NCBI GenBank assembly: GCA_037131655.1
Contig: JBAXQP010000104.1
Span: forward strand, 1-8,764
Length of the DNA: 8,764 nt
Direction: 5' to 3'
From: a bacterium
Lineage (GTDB): Bacteria; Armatimonadota; Fimbriimonadia; Fimbriimonadales; JBAXQP01
A program made the translations under genes and the position numbers. This document shows positions 1 through 6,319 of this stretch, in pieces. The notes below the pieces were generated by a model. That model saw only the letters and a program-made list of their open reading frames with translations, ran no database searches and was not told the DNA's origin. Positions within the stretch are counted from its first letter, which is position 1. Every line of letters starts with the position of its first letter.

Positions 1-297
1 TTCGCCATATTGAATAATGGCAACTTTTCGATTTTTGAGTCTGCCGGCGACTACCTTGTCGACAAGGTGGTCAAATGCTGATGCCACATTACTTAACTGA
101 CTTCGAGTTTCATCAAGCTGTTCGCGTGTCTTATTGTAGTCGGTCGTAAGTTGATTAACGCGACCGAGCACTTTGCTGTATTGACTGCGAGTGGTGTTTA
201 GGGCAGGGGACTGCAGAAACAGCGCCCCGATGACCATCCCTGCGGCAAGCGCCAAGAAAACAGCAACTAAGCTAATTGTATGATAACGTTCGTTCAT
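1..297 (-). CDS. SteB/MctB-like copper transporter family protein (5' part only)
   Basis: This is the N-terminal 99 residues of a minus-strand gene that leaves the window at its left edge. It starts MNERYHTISLVAVFLALAAG, which matches the N-terminus of the MctB/SteB family (DUF3186, called copper transporter in databases). A single hydrophobic helix at about residues 7-29 is followed by a hydrophilic heptad-like segment (about 38-82) that probably forms a coiled coil, and then by the beginning of a beta-strand (KVAIIQYG). The ATG overlaps the stop of the upstream steA-like gene (ATGA), and the only Shine-Dalgarno-like GAGG lies 11 bases away, so translation is probably coupled. In mycobacteria the homologue (Rv1698) has been linked to copper handling, and in Corynebacterium the pair SteA-SteB acts at the septum. 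Which role applies here cannot be told from the sequence. Family assignment is fairly sure, function is not. Confidence 0.8.
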   Translation of the reverse strand, partial: MNERYHTISLVAVFLALAAGMVIGALFLQSPALNTTRSQYSKVLGRVNQLTTDYNKTREQLDETRSQLSNVASAFDHLVDKVVAGRLKNRKVAIIQYGE

Positions 298-1457
298 CTA
301 AATTGAAGCCTCATCCAGGTTCTAATCGCGTCGATCATCGTTTGTCCTAATGGTGTTAAGAGTGCAGCGATGCCGACCATTAACGCTGCTGCGGCAACTA
401 ACCATACATAATCCCATATAGAAGATTTATTAACATAAAGTCTGCTGGCGCCTTTGGCATCAACCAGTTTGGAACCGGTTTTCAGGCGAGTAAGAAAGGT
501 GCTCGACATTCCCGCTCGTCCTTTATCGAGAAATTCTTCTAGACTGAAGTGAGAGCCAACTGTAACGATTAGCTCGGCTCCCATTTCATAGGCCACCAGC
601 ATCGCCAAATCCTCACTTGTTCCTGGGCCGCGAAGTAATTTGGCATCAATTTCCATTAAACGACATCGCTCTTCACCGGGAGATATGCGGTTTGGGTCAA
701 TGTAGCCATGGACGATTACATCCGCTTTGCCCTTCAAAGCATTACTTGAGACGCTGTCCATGTCACCGATAAGGATGTTTGGCTTAATTCCCTGTGAAAG
801 CAAGCAATCGGCCGCTCCATCGACGGCGATGATGACGGGTTTGATTTCCTTAATATAGTTACGGATTGCTCTTAAGTCTCGTTCATATCCTGGTCCACGA
901 GTGACCACGACTACATGTTTCCCTCTGATATTTGTTTTTAGACCAGGGATATCAAGAGGCTCGAAGAAGAGACGGCATTCTGTGTTTAAATGTTCGAGAG
1001 TATTTTGAGCAAAGGCCGCAAGTTCTCTTCCGATGTTTTCCTGACCTTCAACGAGCTTTGCTTTGGCGATATCTATCGTCATCCGCATACCCTTAAACTC
1101 TAAATTACCGCTTTTGATGCAATCTCCATTAATTGTCAGAAGGTCGCCTTCTTTAAGGGAGTTAAAAAATTCTTCGCCAACAACTTCAATAAGTGGTATT
1201 CCGGCTTCGAGGAGGATCATTGGGCCGGTATTCGGATAGCGACCAAGGCTGGATTGGGCGGCATTTACTACGGCAACTGGTTTAGCATCTAATAAAGCAC
1301 GGCCTGCCAGCGCATCAATATCTTCATGATGGATAACCGCGATATCGCCGGGTTTGAGGCGTTTAACCAAATTTTTAGTTCGTCGGTCGATACGTAGTGT
1401 GCCTGTAATGCTAAGCGGCGAGGCCGTCTTACTCGATGAACGTGTCAACAACCGCAT
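294..1457 (-). CDS. steA: SteA-like protein, membrane-anchored, with thiamin-pyrophosphokinase-like domain
   Basis: The product has 387 residues and resembles the putative cytokinetic-ring protein SteA of Actinobacteria (Rv1697 in M. tuberculosis). Shared features are the early G-T-x-R-x-D-R segment, VVNAAQSSLGRYPNTGP (about 64-80), and FLTRL..G.KLVDAK near 321-335. The middle holds a thiamin-pyrophosphokinase-like fold: VDGAADCLL (about 213-221), GDMDS (231-235) and GTSEDLAMLVA (about 279-289). A hydrophobic helix at about 348-370 near the C-terminus would anchor it in the membrane, leaving the large domain in the cytoplasm. The ATG at 1457 is chosen because GGGAG lies 8 bases upstream. An ATG at 1472 would add five residues but has no ribosome site. 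It follows prs by 37 bases and overlaps the next gene by ATGA. The septation role is known from Corynebacterium and is inferred here. Thiamin kinase activity is unlikely given the fused N-terminal domain and membrane anchor. Confidence 0.85.
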   Translation of the reverse strand: MRLLTRSSSKTASPLSITGTLRIDRRTKNLVKRLKPGDIAVIHHEDIDALAGRALLDAKPVAVVNAAQSSLGRYPNTGPMILLEAGIPLIEVVGEEFFNSLKEGDLLTINGDCIKSGNLEFKGMRMTIDIAKAKLVEGQENIGRELAAFAQNTLEHLNTECRLFFEPLDIPGLKTNIRGKHVVVVTRGPGYERDLRAIRNYIKEIKPVIIAVDGAADCLLSQGIKPNILIGDMDSVSSNALKGKADVIVHGYIDPNRISPGEERCRLMEIDAKLLRGPGTSEDLAMLVAYEMGAELIVTVGSHFSLEEFLDKGRAGMSSTFLTRLKTGSKLVDAKGASRLYVNKSSIWDYVWLVAAAALMVGIAALLTPLGQTMIDAIRTWMRLQFR

Positions 1458-1463
1458 TCGTGG

Positions 1464-1470
1464 TTCTCCC
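1464..1470 (-). promoter_or_regulatory. Shine-Dalgarno site that sets the steA start
   Basis: On the minus strand GGGAGAA lies 8 bases (counting from GGGAG) before the ATG at 1457. It partly overlaps an upstream in-frame ATG at 1472 that has no such site. This supports the inner start. Confidence 0.6.
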
Positions 1471-1494
1471 ATGGAGATGTGTGCTTTTTACTTA

Positions 1495-2445
1495 CTATCT
1501 ATAGTTATCAAATAATGCGCTTACGGATTGGTCATTGTGGATGCGTTTGATCGCTTCGGCCAGCAAGGGGGCCACTGATAGAATGGTAAGCTTTTCAAAC
1601 ATCTTTTCGGGTCCTAATTGCACTGTATCGGTCACAATCACCTGTTTGAGAGGTGAATTATTAAGCCGACTGGTCGCTTCTCCCGAGAAAACGGCGTGGG
1701 TGCAGGCGGCTATGACTTCAGTGGCGCCGCGATTAATCAAGGCTTCGGCTCCTTGCACAACGGAACCACCGGTATCGATGATGTCATCAATCATCACGCA
1801 TCGCTTACCTGAGACGTCGCCAATAATTTCCATAATGTCGACTTTGTTAGGTTCAGGTCGGCGCTTGGCGATAATGGCGATAGGGGCTTTTACGATTTCA
1901 GCCAATGCGCGCGCTCGGGGCACACCCGCAACGTCCGGCGATACGACAACGATATCGGAATTAAGATAGCCATGTTTGATTAAGTAATCGCCTATGATTG
2001 GGCCGCCATAGAGGTGATCGACTGGAAGATCGAAGAATCCTTGAATTTGGTCGGCGTGAAGGTCGAGGGTGACTACACGGTTAGCGCCGGCGCTTGAAAT
2101 GAAATCAGCGATAAGCCTGGCAGTGACAGGTTCGCGAGGCTTGATCTTCTTGTCCTGGCGGGCATAACCATAATAGGGCATAACCACCGTAATTCGTCCC
2201 GCAGATGCTCGGCGGAAGGCATCGAGCATGATGCACAGTTCCATGATGTTGTCATTTACTGGGTCGCATGTGGGCTGAATTAAGAATACGTCATTTCCAC
2301 GTGCGCTCTCGAGCACCTGAACACGTATCTCGCCATCAGAAAACTTTGATGAAAGCATTTTTCCAAGCGTAACATCCAGCTCGCTTGCTATTCGGTCGGA
2401 TAATGCTAAGTTTGCATTACCGCTAAAAATGCGTAATTGTTCCAT
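1495..2445 (-). CDS. prs: Ribose-phosphate pyrophosphokinase (PRPP synthetase)
   Basis: This cytoplasmic enzyme transfers pyrophosphate from ATP to ribose 5-phosphate, giving PRPP for purine, pyrimidine, histidine, tryptophan and NAD synthesis. With the ATG at 2445 it has 316 residues, the usual length for class I enzymes, and begins MEQLRIFSGNANLALSDRIA like its homologues. Visible landmarks are FSDGE (about 35-39), the ATP-binding YARQDKK (94-100), LDLHADQIQGFF with its catalytic-region His (127-138), the flexible-loop KRRPEPN (194-200) and the PRPP loop MIDDIIDTGGS (218-228). AGGAGC just upstream supports this start. The frame stays open to ATGs at 2499 and 2511, which would add 18 to 22 residues overlapping the end of glmU. 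The order glmU-prs is common in Gram-positive bacteria, and the gene is probably co-transcribed with glmU. All key motifs are intact. Confidence 0.97.
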   Translation of the reverse strand: MEQLRIFSGNANLALSDRIASELDVTLGKMLSSKFSDGEIRVQVLESARGNDVFLIQPTCDPVNDNIMELCIMLDAFRRASAGRITVVMPYYGYARQDKKIKPREPVTARLIADFISSAGANRVVTLDLHADQIQGFFDLPVDHLYGGPIIGDYLIKHGYLNSDIVVVSPDVAGVPRARALAEIVKAPIAIIAKRRPEPNKVDIMEIIGDVSGKRCVMIDDIIDTGGSVVQGAEALINRGATEVIAACTHAVFSGEATSRLNNSPLKQVIVTDTVQLGPEKMFEKLTILSVAPLLAEAIKRIHNDQSVSALFDNYR

Positions 2446-2450
2446 ACCAC

Positions 2451-2456
2451 GCTCCT
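2451..2456 (-). promoter_or_regulatory. Shine-Dalgarno site that sets the prs start
   Basis: The minus strand reads AGGAGC five bases before the ATG at 2445. This start also matches the family N-terminus. A competing AAGGAAGG lies directly against the ATG at 2511, too close for that ATG and about 12 bases from the ATG at 2499. Confidence 0.65.
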
Positions 2457-2480
2457 GTTCCAATTGAGACAAGACCTCAT

Positions 2481-3869
2481 CTAGTCCTGGTTGTGCCATT
2501 TTTTTGTCCATCCTTCCTTAATAATTTGCCTGCTTCTAGCGATACCCAGGGACTCCTCAGGAATATCATCCGTAATGGTTGATCCTGCAGCGATAACAAC
2601 ATCATCGCCCACTTCAACCGGAGCCACTAAGGTTGTATTTGAACCTATAAAAACACGTTTGCCAATTTTAGTGCGATGCTTTCGCTTGCCGTCATAGTTG
2701 CAGGTGATTGTCCCTGCGCCAATATTAGTTCCTTCACCGATGAACGAATCGCCGATATAACTCAAATGGCCTGCAGCTACTTTGGGGCCTAATTCGGAAT
2801 TTTTGATTTCGACGAAGTCACCTACTGAAGATCGTGTACGCAATACGGCTCCATTTCGCAAGTTAGCAAAAGGTCCTACGCGCACTTCATCTTCGATATA
2901 AGCGCCATTGGCTGTCGAATTCTGAAACCGAACCCTATCGCCAATTACCGAATCGATAATCCGAGAGAAAGGCCCTATAGTACATTCGCCACCGATTTTG
3001 GTTTTTCCTTCTAAAATTGTCATTGGTTGAATAATTGTATCAATGCCTACTTCAACACCAAAATCAATATAAGTTGTCTGAGGATCGATTATTGTAACCC
3101 CATCTTCTGCTAATTTCTTCGCAATACGGGTTCGCATCACTTGGGCTGCTTGGGCAAGCTCCCAACGGGAGTTAACGCCGATTAATAGTTCCGAATCGGC
3201 AACTTCGAATCCGCAAACCTTTTGGCCTGTAGAAGCAAGCGCTGCTACAACATCAGTCAAGTAATATTCTGATTGAGCATTCTTATTGGTTAATTTAGGA
3301 AGGGTTTCAAACAATGCTTTGGCATCAAAGCAGTAGAAAGAGGTGTTGATTTCCTTGATTTTCTTCTGCTCATCAGTAGCATCTTTTTGCTCGACGATTC
3401 TAATAACCGCTCCTGCTTTATCACGTATAACCCGCCCATAACCAAACGGATTATCAACAACACAAGTAGCAAGGGTGCACGAAGCGCTGCTTTTAATATG
3501 GGTTTCGACGAGTTCAGATAAAACATCCCCTGTAACAAGTGGGGCATCGCCGGGTGCGATAATAATTGGTCCTGTAAAGTTACTAAGTAAAGGAGCAGCC
3601 TGCATAACCGCATGACCGGTGCCGAGTTGGGGTTCCTGCAAAACATATTCATTACGTTCGCCGAGAGTTTCTTCCACTAAATCTGCGCGATGACCGACAA
3701 CGACGACAGGTCGTTTAACCCCTGCTATAGCAAGTGCGTTCAATACGAATTGGGCAAGAGGGGCGCCGCATAGGGGGTGCAGCACTTTTGGAAGGTCAGA
3801 TTTCATGCGCGTGCCTTTGCCGGCGGCAAGAACAATACCTGCGATTGTAATAGACGGCAACTGGCTCAA
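2481..3869 (-). CDS. glmU: Bifunctional UDP-N-acetylglucosamine pyrophosphorylase / glucosamine-1-phosphate N-acetyltransferase
   Basis: GlmU acetylates glucosamine 1-phosphate with acetyl-CoA and then couples the product to UTP, giving UDP-GlcNAc for peptidoglycan and other envelope glycans. The 462-residue product is close to the usual length of about 456. The N-terminal uridyltransferase shows LAAGKGTRM (14-22) and QLGTGHA (81-87). The C-terminal left-handed beta-helix (about 260 onward) carries hexapeptide repeats, the catalytic-His segment AAGHLSYIGD (His about 368) and GAGTITCNYDG (384-394). The start is taken as TTG at 3869 because AAGGAG sits six bases upstream and homology begins just after it. 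The first in-frame ATG (3986) would add 39 residues running through the promoter. It is the first gene of the minus-strand block, 35 bases before prs. A mildly odd point is APGDAPL where many homologues have YGDxPL. Confidence 0.97.
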   Translation of the reverse strand: MSQLPSITIAGIVLAAGKGTRMKSDLPKVLHPLCGAPLAQFVLNALAIAGVKRPVVVVGHRADLVEETLGERNEYVLQEPQLGTGHAVMQAAPLLSNFTGPIIIAPGDAPLVTGDVLSELVETHIKSSASCTLATCVVDNPFGYGRVIRDKAGAVIRIVEQKDATDEQKKIKEINTSFYCFDAKALFETLPKLTNKNAQSEYYLTDVVAALASTGQKVCGFEVADSELLIGVNSRWELAQAAQVMRTRIAKKLAEDGVTIIDPQTTYIDFGVEVGIDTIIQPMTILEGKTKIGGECTIGPFSRIIDSVIGDRVRFQNSTANGAYIEDEVRVGPFANLRNGAVLRTRSSVGDFVEIKNSELGPKVAAGHLSYIGDSFIGEGTNIGAGTITCNYDGKRKHRTKIGKRVFIGSNTTLVAPVEVGDDVVIAAGSTITDDIPEESLGIARSRQIIKEGWTKKWHNQD

Positions 3870-3875
3870 TAGTGG

Positions 3876-3881
3876 CTCCTT
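3876..3881 (-). promoter_or_regulatory. Shine-Dalgarno site pointing to a TTG start for glmU
   Basis: The minus strand reads AAGGAG, then six bases, then TTG at 3869. No ATG lies between this site and the conserved LAAGKGTRM motif, so TTG is the best initiator. Confidence 0.75.
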
Positions 3882-3918
3882 AGAGATGATAAATTGGCCG
3901 ACCCGCGACTGCCATCTA

Positions 3919-3947
3919 ATTCTACACGATTTATCTCTGCCAAACAA
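3919..3947 (-). promoter_or_regulatory. Probable sigma-70-type promoter of the glmU-prs-steA block
   Basis: On the minus strand TTGTTT (3947-3942) is followed after 17 bases by TAGAAT (3924-3919), five of six matches to the -10 consensus. Transcription would start near 3912, giving a leader of about 43 bases before the glmU TTG codon. The -35 box is weak (three of six). This is the only good pair I see in the divergent gap on this strand. Confidence 0.5.
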
Positions 3948-3962
3948 CCCATTAAGCTGGGT
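3947..3962. repeat. Inverted repeat between the divergent promoters
   Basis: ACCCA and TGGGT arms flank a six-base centre. The repeat touches the -35 box of the glmU promoter on one side and the first base of the hslU TATAAT box on the other, a suitable place for a regulator that acts on both. The arms are only five bases long, so chance is possible. It does not match the CIRCE heat-shock operator. Confidence 0.3.
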
Positions 3963-3967
3963 ATAAT
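3962..3967 (+). promoter_or_regulatory. Perfect -10 box (TATAAT) of the hslU promoter
   Basis: TATAAT ends 11 bases before the hslU ATG. Transcription starting 6 to 8 bases downstream (about 3973-3975) would leave a leader of only 4 to 6 bases. No convincing -35 box is present at 16-18 bases spacing (the region reads GCCAAA), so an activator or the conserved -10 alone may suffice. Confidence 0.5.
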
Positions 3968-3978
3968 TTTCAACTGTC

Positions 3979-5430
3979 ATGAACATTCCAGTTGAAGACT
4001 TAACTCCTAAACAAATAGTAACCGAATTAGAACGATTTATTATTGGTCAAGATAAAGCTAAACGCGCAGTGGCGATTGCAATGCGGAACCGTTATCGCCG
4101 CCAAAGACTGCCTGTTGAGCAAAGGGATGAAATCATTCCCAAAAACATTTTAATGATCGGCCCTACAGGGGTCGGCAAGACAGAGATCGCTCGGCGATTG
4201 GCACAGTTGTCCCGCGCCCCCTTTATTAAAGTAGAAGCCACAAAATTCACTGAAGTCGGCTATGTTGGACGCGATGTCGATGCGATGGTGCGTGATCTCC
4301 TCAACATTGCGGTACGCATGGTTGAGCGTGAGAAGATGGATGAGGTTCGGCCTCTTGCCGAGGAACGGGCGGTTGATCGGCTAGTAGATATTCTCGTGAA
4401 GCCCAAAAGAGCTCGCAAGGAAAAAGTGCAGCCTTTCGAGCAGCAGCTAAGGCAGACGTTTGGGCAGATGTTAGGGATGCCCTGGAGTGAAGGCGCTGAT
4501 GGTGGCTCGGCTGAAACTTCTGAAGAAGAGGTTCCGAATGCGTCCGAGCGTCGTCGTCTGCGCCGCGCCAAAGTAAGAGAACAGATTTTAAGCGGCGCTC
4601 GTGATGAAGAAGTTGTGCCGATCGAGGTCGAAGAATCGAACATTCCGTTTCTTCAAGTATTCTCTCCTCAAGGTGTTGAAGAGATGGGGATGGATGCTGG
4701 AAACGTATTTGGTGGCCTACCTAAACAGCGTACAGAAAGACGTGTAACCCTTGGAGAAGCTCGTCGAATTCTAATTGAAGAAGAATCGCGCAAAATGATC
4801 GACACCTCACAAATATCGAGGGAATCGATCGAGCGTGTTGAACAAACAGGGATCATTTTCCTTGATGAACTTGATAAGATTGCAGGACGTGAAAGCGGGC
4901 ATGGCCCGGATGTTTCACGCGAGGGCGTTCAGCGTGACCTTTTGCCGATTATTGAAGGTTCGACCGTCATCACTAAATATGGTCCAGTGCGTACGGATTA
5001 CATCTTATTTATTGCCGCTGGTGCGTTTCATGCTTCAAAACCATCCGATTTAATACCTGAGCTTCAGGGACGCCTTCCAATACGCGTTGAGCTTGAAAGC
5101 CTTACAGAAAACGACTTGATGCGCATTTTGACTGAACCTCAGAACGCACTTACTAAGCAGTATATTCAACTTCTTTCGACAGAAGATGTTGAACTCATTA
5201 TTACGGATGATGCCATTAAGCATATCGCTGCCGTAGCGGCGGATGTGAATACTCGAACAGAGAACATCGGTGCGCGCCGTTTGTATACTATATTGGAAAA
5301 AGTGCTTGAGGATGTGCTCTTCGAAGCACCGAACTTGCCGGATAAGAAGGTCGTTGTTGACCCTGAGTTTGTTAAGCGAAAACTAGCAGGAATCGCGGAT
5401 GATGTTGATATGAGCAGGTATATCCTGTAA
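3979..5430 (+). CDS. hslU: ATP-dependent protease ATPase subunit HslU (ClpY)
   Basis: HslU is the hexameric AAA+ unfoldase that feeds substrates into the HslV peptidase. The 483-residue product shows the N-terminal TPKQIVTELERFIIGQ, Walker A GPTGVGKT (61-68), the pore loop GYVG (94-97), Walker B IIFLDELDK (292-300), SGHGPDVSREGVQRDLLP (306-323), sensor-2 GARR (431-434) and the C-terminal RYIL tail (480-483) that docks into HslV. It is about 40 residues longer than the 443-residue E. coli protein. The extra length lies in the I-domain (about 145-215), which has an acidic, Gly/Ser-rich stretch followed by an Arg-rich one. ATG 3979 is the only start that keeps the conserved N-terminus, since an in-frame stop lies at 3964-3966. 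No ribosome site precedes it. hslV, normally just upstream, is absent here and glmU diverges instead. Confidence 0.96.
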   Translation: MNIPVEDLTPKQIVTELERFIIGQDKAKRAVAIAMRNRYRRQRLPVEQRDEIIPKNILMIGPTGVGKTEIARRLAQLSRAPFIKVEATKFTEVGYVGRDVDAMVRDLLNIAVRMVEREKMDEVRPLAEERAVDRLVDILVKPKRARKEKVQPFEQQLRQTFGQMLGMPWSEGADGGSAETSEEEVPNASERRRLRRAKVREQILSGARDEEVVPIEVEESNIPFLQVFSPQGVEEMGMDAGNVFGGLPKQRTERRVTLGEARRILIEEESRKMIDTSQISRESIERVEQTGIIFLDELDKIAGRESGHGPDVSREGVQRDLLPIIEGSTVITKYGPVRTDYILFIAAGAFHASKPSDLIPELQGRLPIRVELESLTENDLMRILTEPQNALTKQYIQLLSTEDVELIITDDAIKHIAAVAADVNTRTENIGARRLYTILEKVLEDVLFEAPNLPDKKVVVDPEFVKRKLAGIADDVDMSRYIL

Positions 5431-5486
5431 TATAAGCTGGGGGCTGATGTTGCTGAATAGACAGGATACTGAACTAAAATTGAACT

Positions 5487-5491
5487 GGAGG
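5487..5491 (+). promoter_or_regulatory. Shine-Dalgarno site for the GTG start of accD
   Basis: GGAGG lies five bases before GTG 5497. No in-frame ATG occurs before the zinc-ribbon cysteines, so this site fixes the start. Confidence 0.7.
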
Positions 5492-5496
5492 CTTGC

Positions 5497-6315
5497 GTGA
5501 GACGAGGCCATCAGGTAGAGAATAATAAACCTGTCCCTGGGGAAGGGGATTGGATCCATTGCGGGAAATGTAAGCGCATCCTTTTTGCGCGCGAATTTGA
5601 ACGTAATATGCACGTGTGCCCGCATTGCAGCCATCATCATCGGCTGAGTGCAAGGCAGCGGATTGAGATTACTCTTGATCCAGGCACATTCAAAGAGCTT
5701 GATAATGATCTTCAGCCATTTGACCTTTTGGATTTTCCTGAATATAAGGAGAAAATTGAAAAGGGCAAAACCGTTTCAGGCCTAGATGAGGCGTTAATTA
5801 CCGGCAAAGGCAAAATTGGCGGTCTGGATGTGCTGATAGGCGTGTTCGATTTTGGCTTTATCGGCGGAAGCATGGGGTCAGTTGTTGGTGAGAAGGTGAC
5901 GCGTTTAATGGAACGCGGCACTGTGAATAATACACCTGTTGTTATCTTCTGCGCTTCTGGTGGAGCGCGAATGCATGAGGGTTTGACGGCGCTTATGCAG
6001 ATGGCAAAGACGACAGCCGCTGTTGAAAAGTTGCAGCGTGCAGGTAGTCTTTATATTGCTGTTTTTACCGATCCCACTATGGCAGGCGTGTTGGCCAGCT
6101 TTGCTTCATTGGCAGATGTTATTCTTTCAGAACCGGGCGCTCAGGTGGGGTTTGCCGGAGAACGAGTTGCAAAACAAGCTCAGGTTAATAAGGTTCCTGA
6201 TAATTTCCGAACTGCGGAGTTTCAATATCAGCGTGGACAAATTGACCGTATCGTACCCAGACGTGAAATACGCACTACTTTAATGACACTGCTCGATATT
6301 CTGGCGGGGGGTTGA
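5497..6315 (+). CDS. accD: Acetyl-CoA carboxylase carboxyltransferase subunit beta
   Basis: AccD and AccA form the carboxyltransferase that moves CO2 from carboxybiotin to acetyl-CoA, making malonyl-CoA, the first committed step of fatty acid synthesis. The 272-residue product has the zinc ribbon Cys22-x2-Cys25 ... Cys41-x2-Cys44, GGSMGSVVGEK (123-133) and SGGARMHEG (154-162) of the crotonase-like fold. It starts at GTG with GGAGG five bases upstream. It is a little short, ending soon after the last conserved helix (E. coli has 304). Several usually conserved positions differ: PTMAGVLASFA (193-203) where PTMGGVxASFA or PTTGGVxASFA is usual, and GFAGERV (218-224) where GFAGPRV is usual. It lies 66 bases after hslU with no terminator between, and four bases before accA. 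Confidence 0.95.
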   Translation: MRRGHQVENNKPVPGEGDWIHCGKCKRILFAREFERNMHVCPHCSHHHRLSARQRIEITLDPGTFKELDNDLQPFDLLDFPEYKEKIEKGKTVSGLDEALITGKGKIGGLDVLIGVFDFGFIGGSMGSVVGEKVTRLMERGTVNNTPVVIFCASGGARMHEGLTALMQMAKTTAAVEKLQRAGSLYIAVFTDPTMAGVLASFASLADVILSEPGAQVGFAGERVAKQAQVNKVPDNFRTAEFQYQRGQIDRIVPRREIRTTLMTLLDILAGG

Positions 6316-6319
6316 CTGT

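Noticed and set aside
1535..1969. 144-codon plus-strand frame opposite prs
   Set aside because: It lies wholly within the highly conserved prs gene and has no ribosome site or recognisable motif.
3870..3986. ATG start of glmU at 3986 or 3980, giving a 39-residue or similar N-terminal extension
   Set aside because: It would read through the likely promoter and past the AAGGAG site, and the extra residues have no counterpart in GlmU proteins.
4260..4643. 127-codon minus-strand frame opposite hslU
   Set aside because: The Ser/Arg-rich composition is what the complement of the hslU I-domain coding sequence gives, and hslU itself is certain.
3979..5430. ClpX rather than HslU
   Set aside because: There is no N-terminal zinc-binding domain. 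The TPKQIVTELERFIIGQ start, GPDVSREGVQRD and the RYIL tail are typical of HslU.
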